Shown here in pieces: positions 5,118 to 5,181 of a stretch of DNA of 5,181 bases. The notes beneath the pieces are model-generated. The model made no database searches. It was not told the DNA's origin and worked only from the letters and a program-made list of their open reading frames with translations. The first letter of the stretch is position 1, and every line of letters begins with the position of its first letter. The stretch is from JAZKFR01 sp040386295 (GTDB lineage: Bacteria; Pseudomonadota; Gammaproteobacteria; Burkholderiales; Rhodocyclaceae). The position numbers and the translations under genes are program-made. Location: contig JAZKFR010000131.1 in assembly GCA_040386295.1 (NCBI GenBank), positions 1 through 5,181 of the forward strand, written 5' to 3'.

Positions 5118-5181
5118 ACAACATTGCTAGATAGTGCCGTCACGAGATGTTAGCCCATAAAGCAATACATCGAACCTGAAC

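Overview
The window carries part of a Ysc-family type III secretion system (T3SS) locus. Five genes on the minus strand, read from right to left, are sctW (YopN/TyeA-type gatekeeper), a sycN-like chaperone gene, sctX, sctY and the first 122 codons of sctV (LcrD/YscV export gate). This is the order of Yersinia yopN-tyeA-sycN-yscX-yscY-lcrD and of the equivalent popN/pcr block in Pseudomonas. SctX and SctY are diagnostic of the Ysc family. The source is therefore most likely a proteobacterium, probably a gammaproteobacterium, with mid-range GC content. The sequence does not allow a genus to be named.

Layout: 1-366 is partial sctV; 413-748 is sctY; 815-1273 is sctX; 1270-1635 is the sycN-like gene; 1632-2867 is sctW. 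The first three translated genes (sctW, sycN-like, sctX) are joined by two 4-base ATGA stop/start overlaps. The last two joins are short gaps of 66 and 46 bases. Positions 2868-3218 form a divergent control region. A single gene at 3219-5054 on the plus strand encodes a 611-residue protein that I do not recognise. It ends just before a strong hairpin terminator at 5083-5117. The last 64 bases show nothing I can support.

How the parts fit: SctW holds back effector secretion until the right moment, and the SycN-like protein is its likely chaperone. SctX and SctY are a substrate/chaperone pair needed for assembly of the Ysc machine and act at SctV. The plus-strand protein looks like a secreted substrate of this machine. 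It has a polar, flexible N-terminus, no clear membrane segment, alanine- and glutamine-rich tracts, a C-terminal coiled coil and a proline tail. It also contains three diverged copies of a motif (W-L, then P-E-N, then A-L-x-x-K-L) about 100 residues apart.

The most interesting points are these. (1) GGAACT-N15-CCACTAA at 3135-3162, just upstream of the plus-strand gene, closely resembles the hrp box read by HrpL-type ECF sigma factors. (2) The three-repeat protein has no evident known family. (3) The gatekeeper is a YopN-TyeA fusion whose TyeA part is interrupted by a strongly charged insert. No search could be run; family calls rest on motif reading and gene order.
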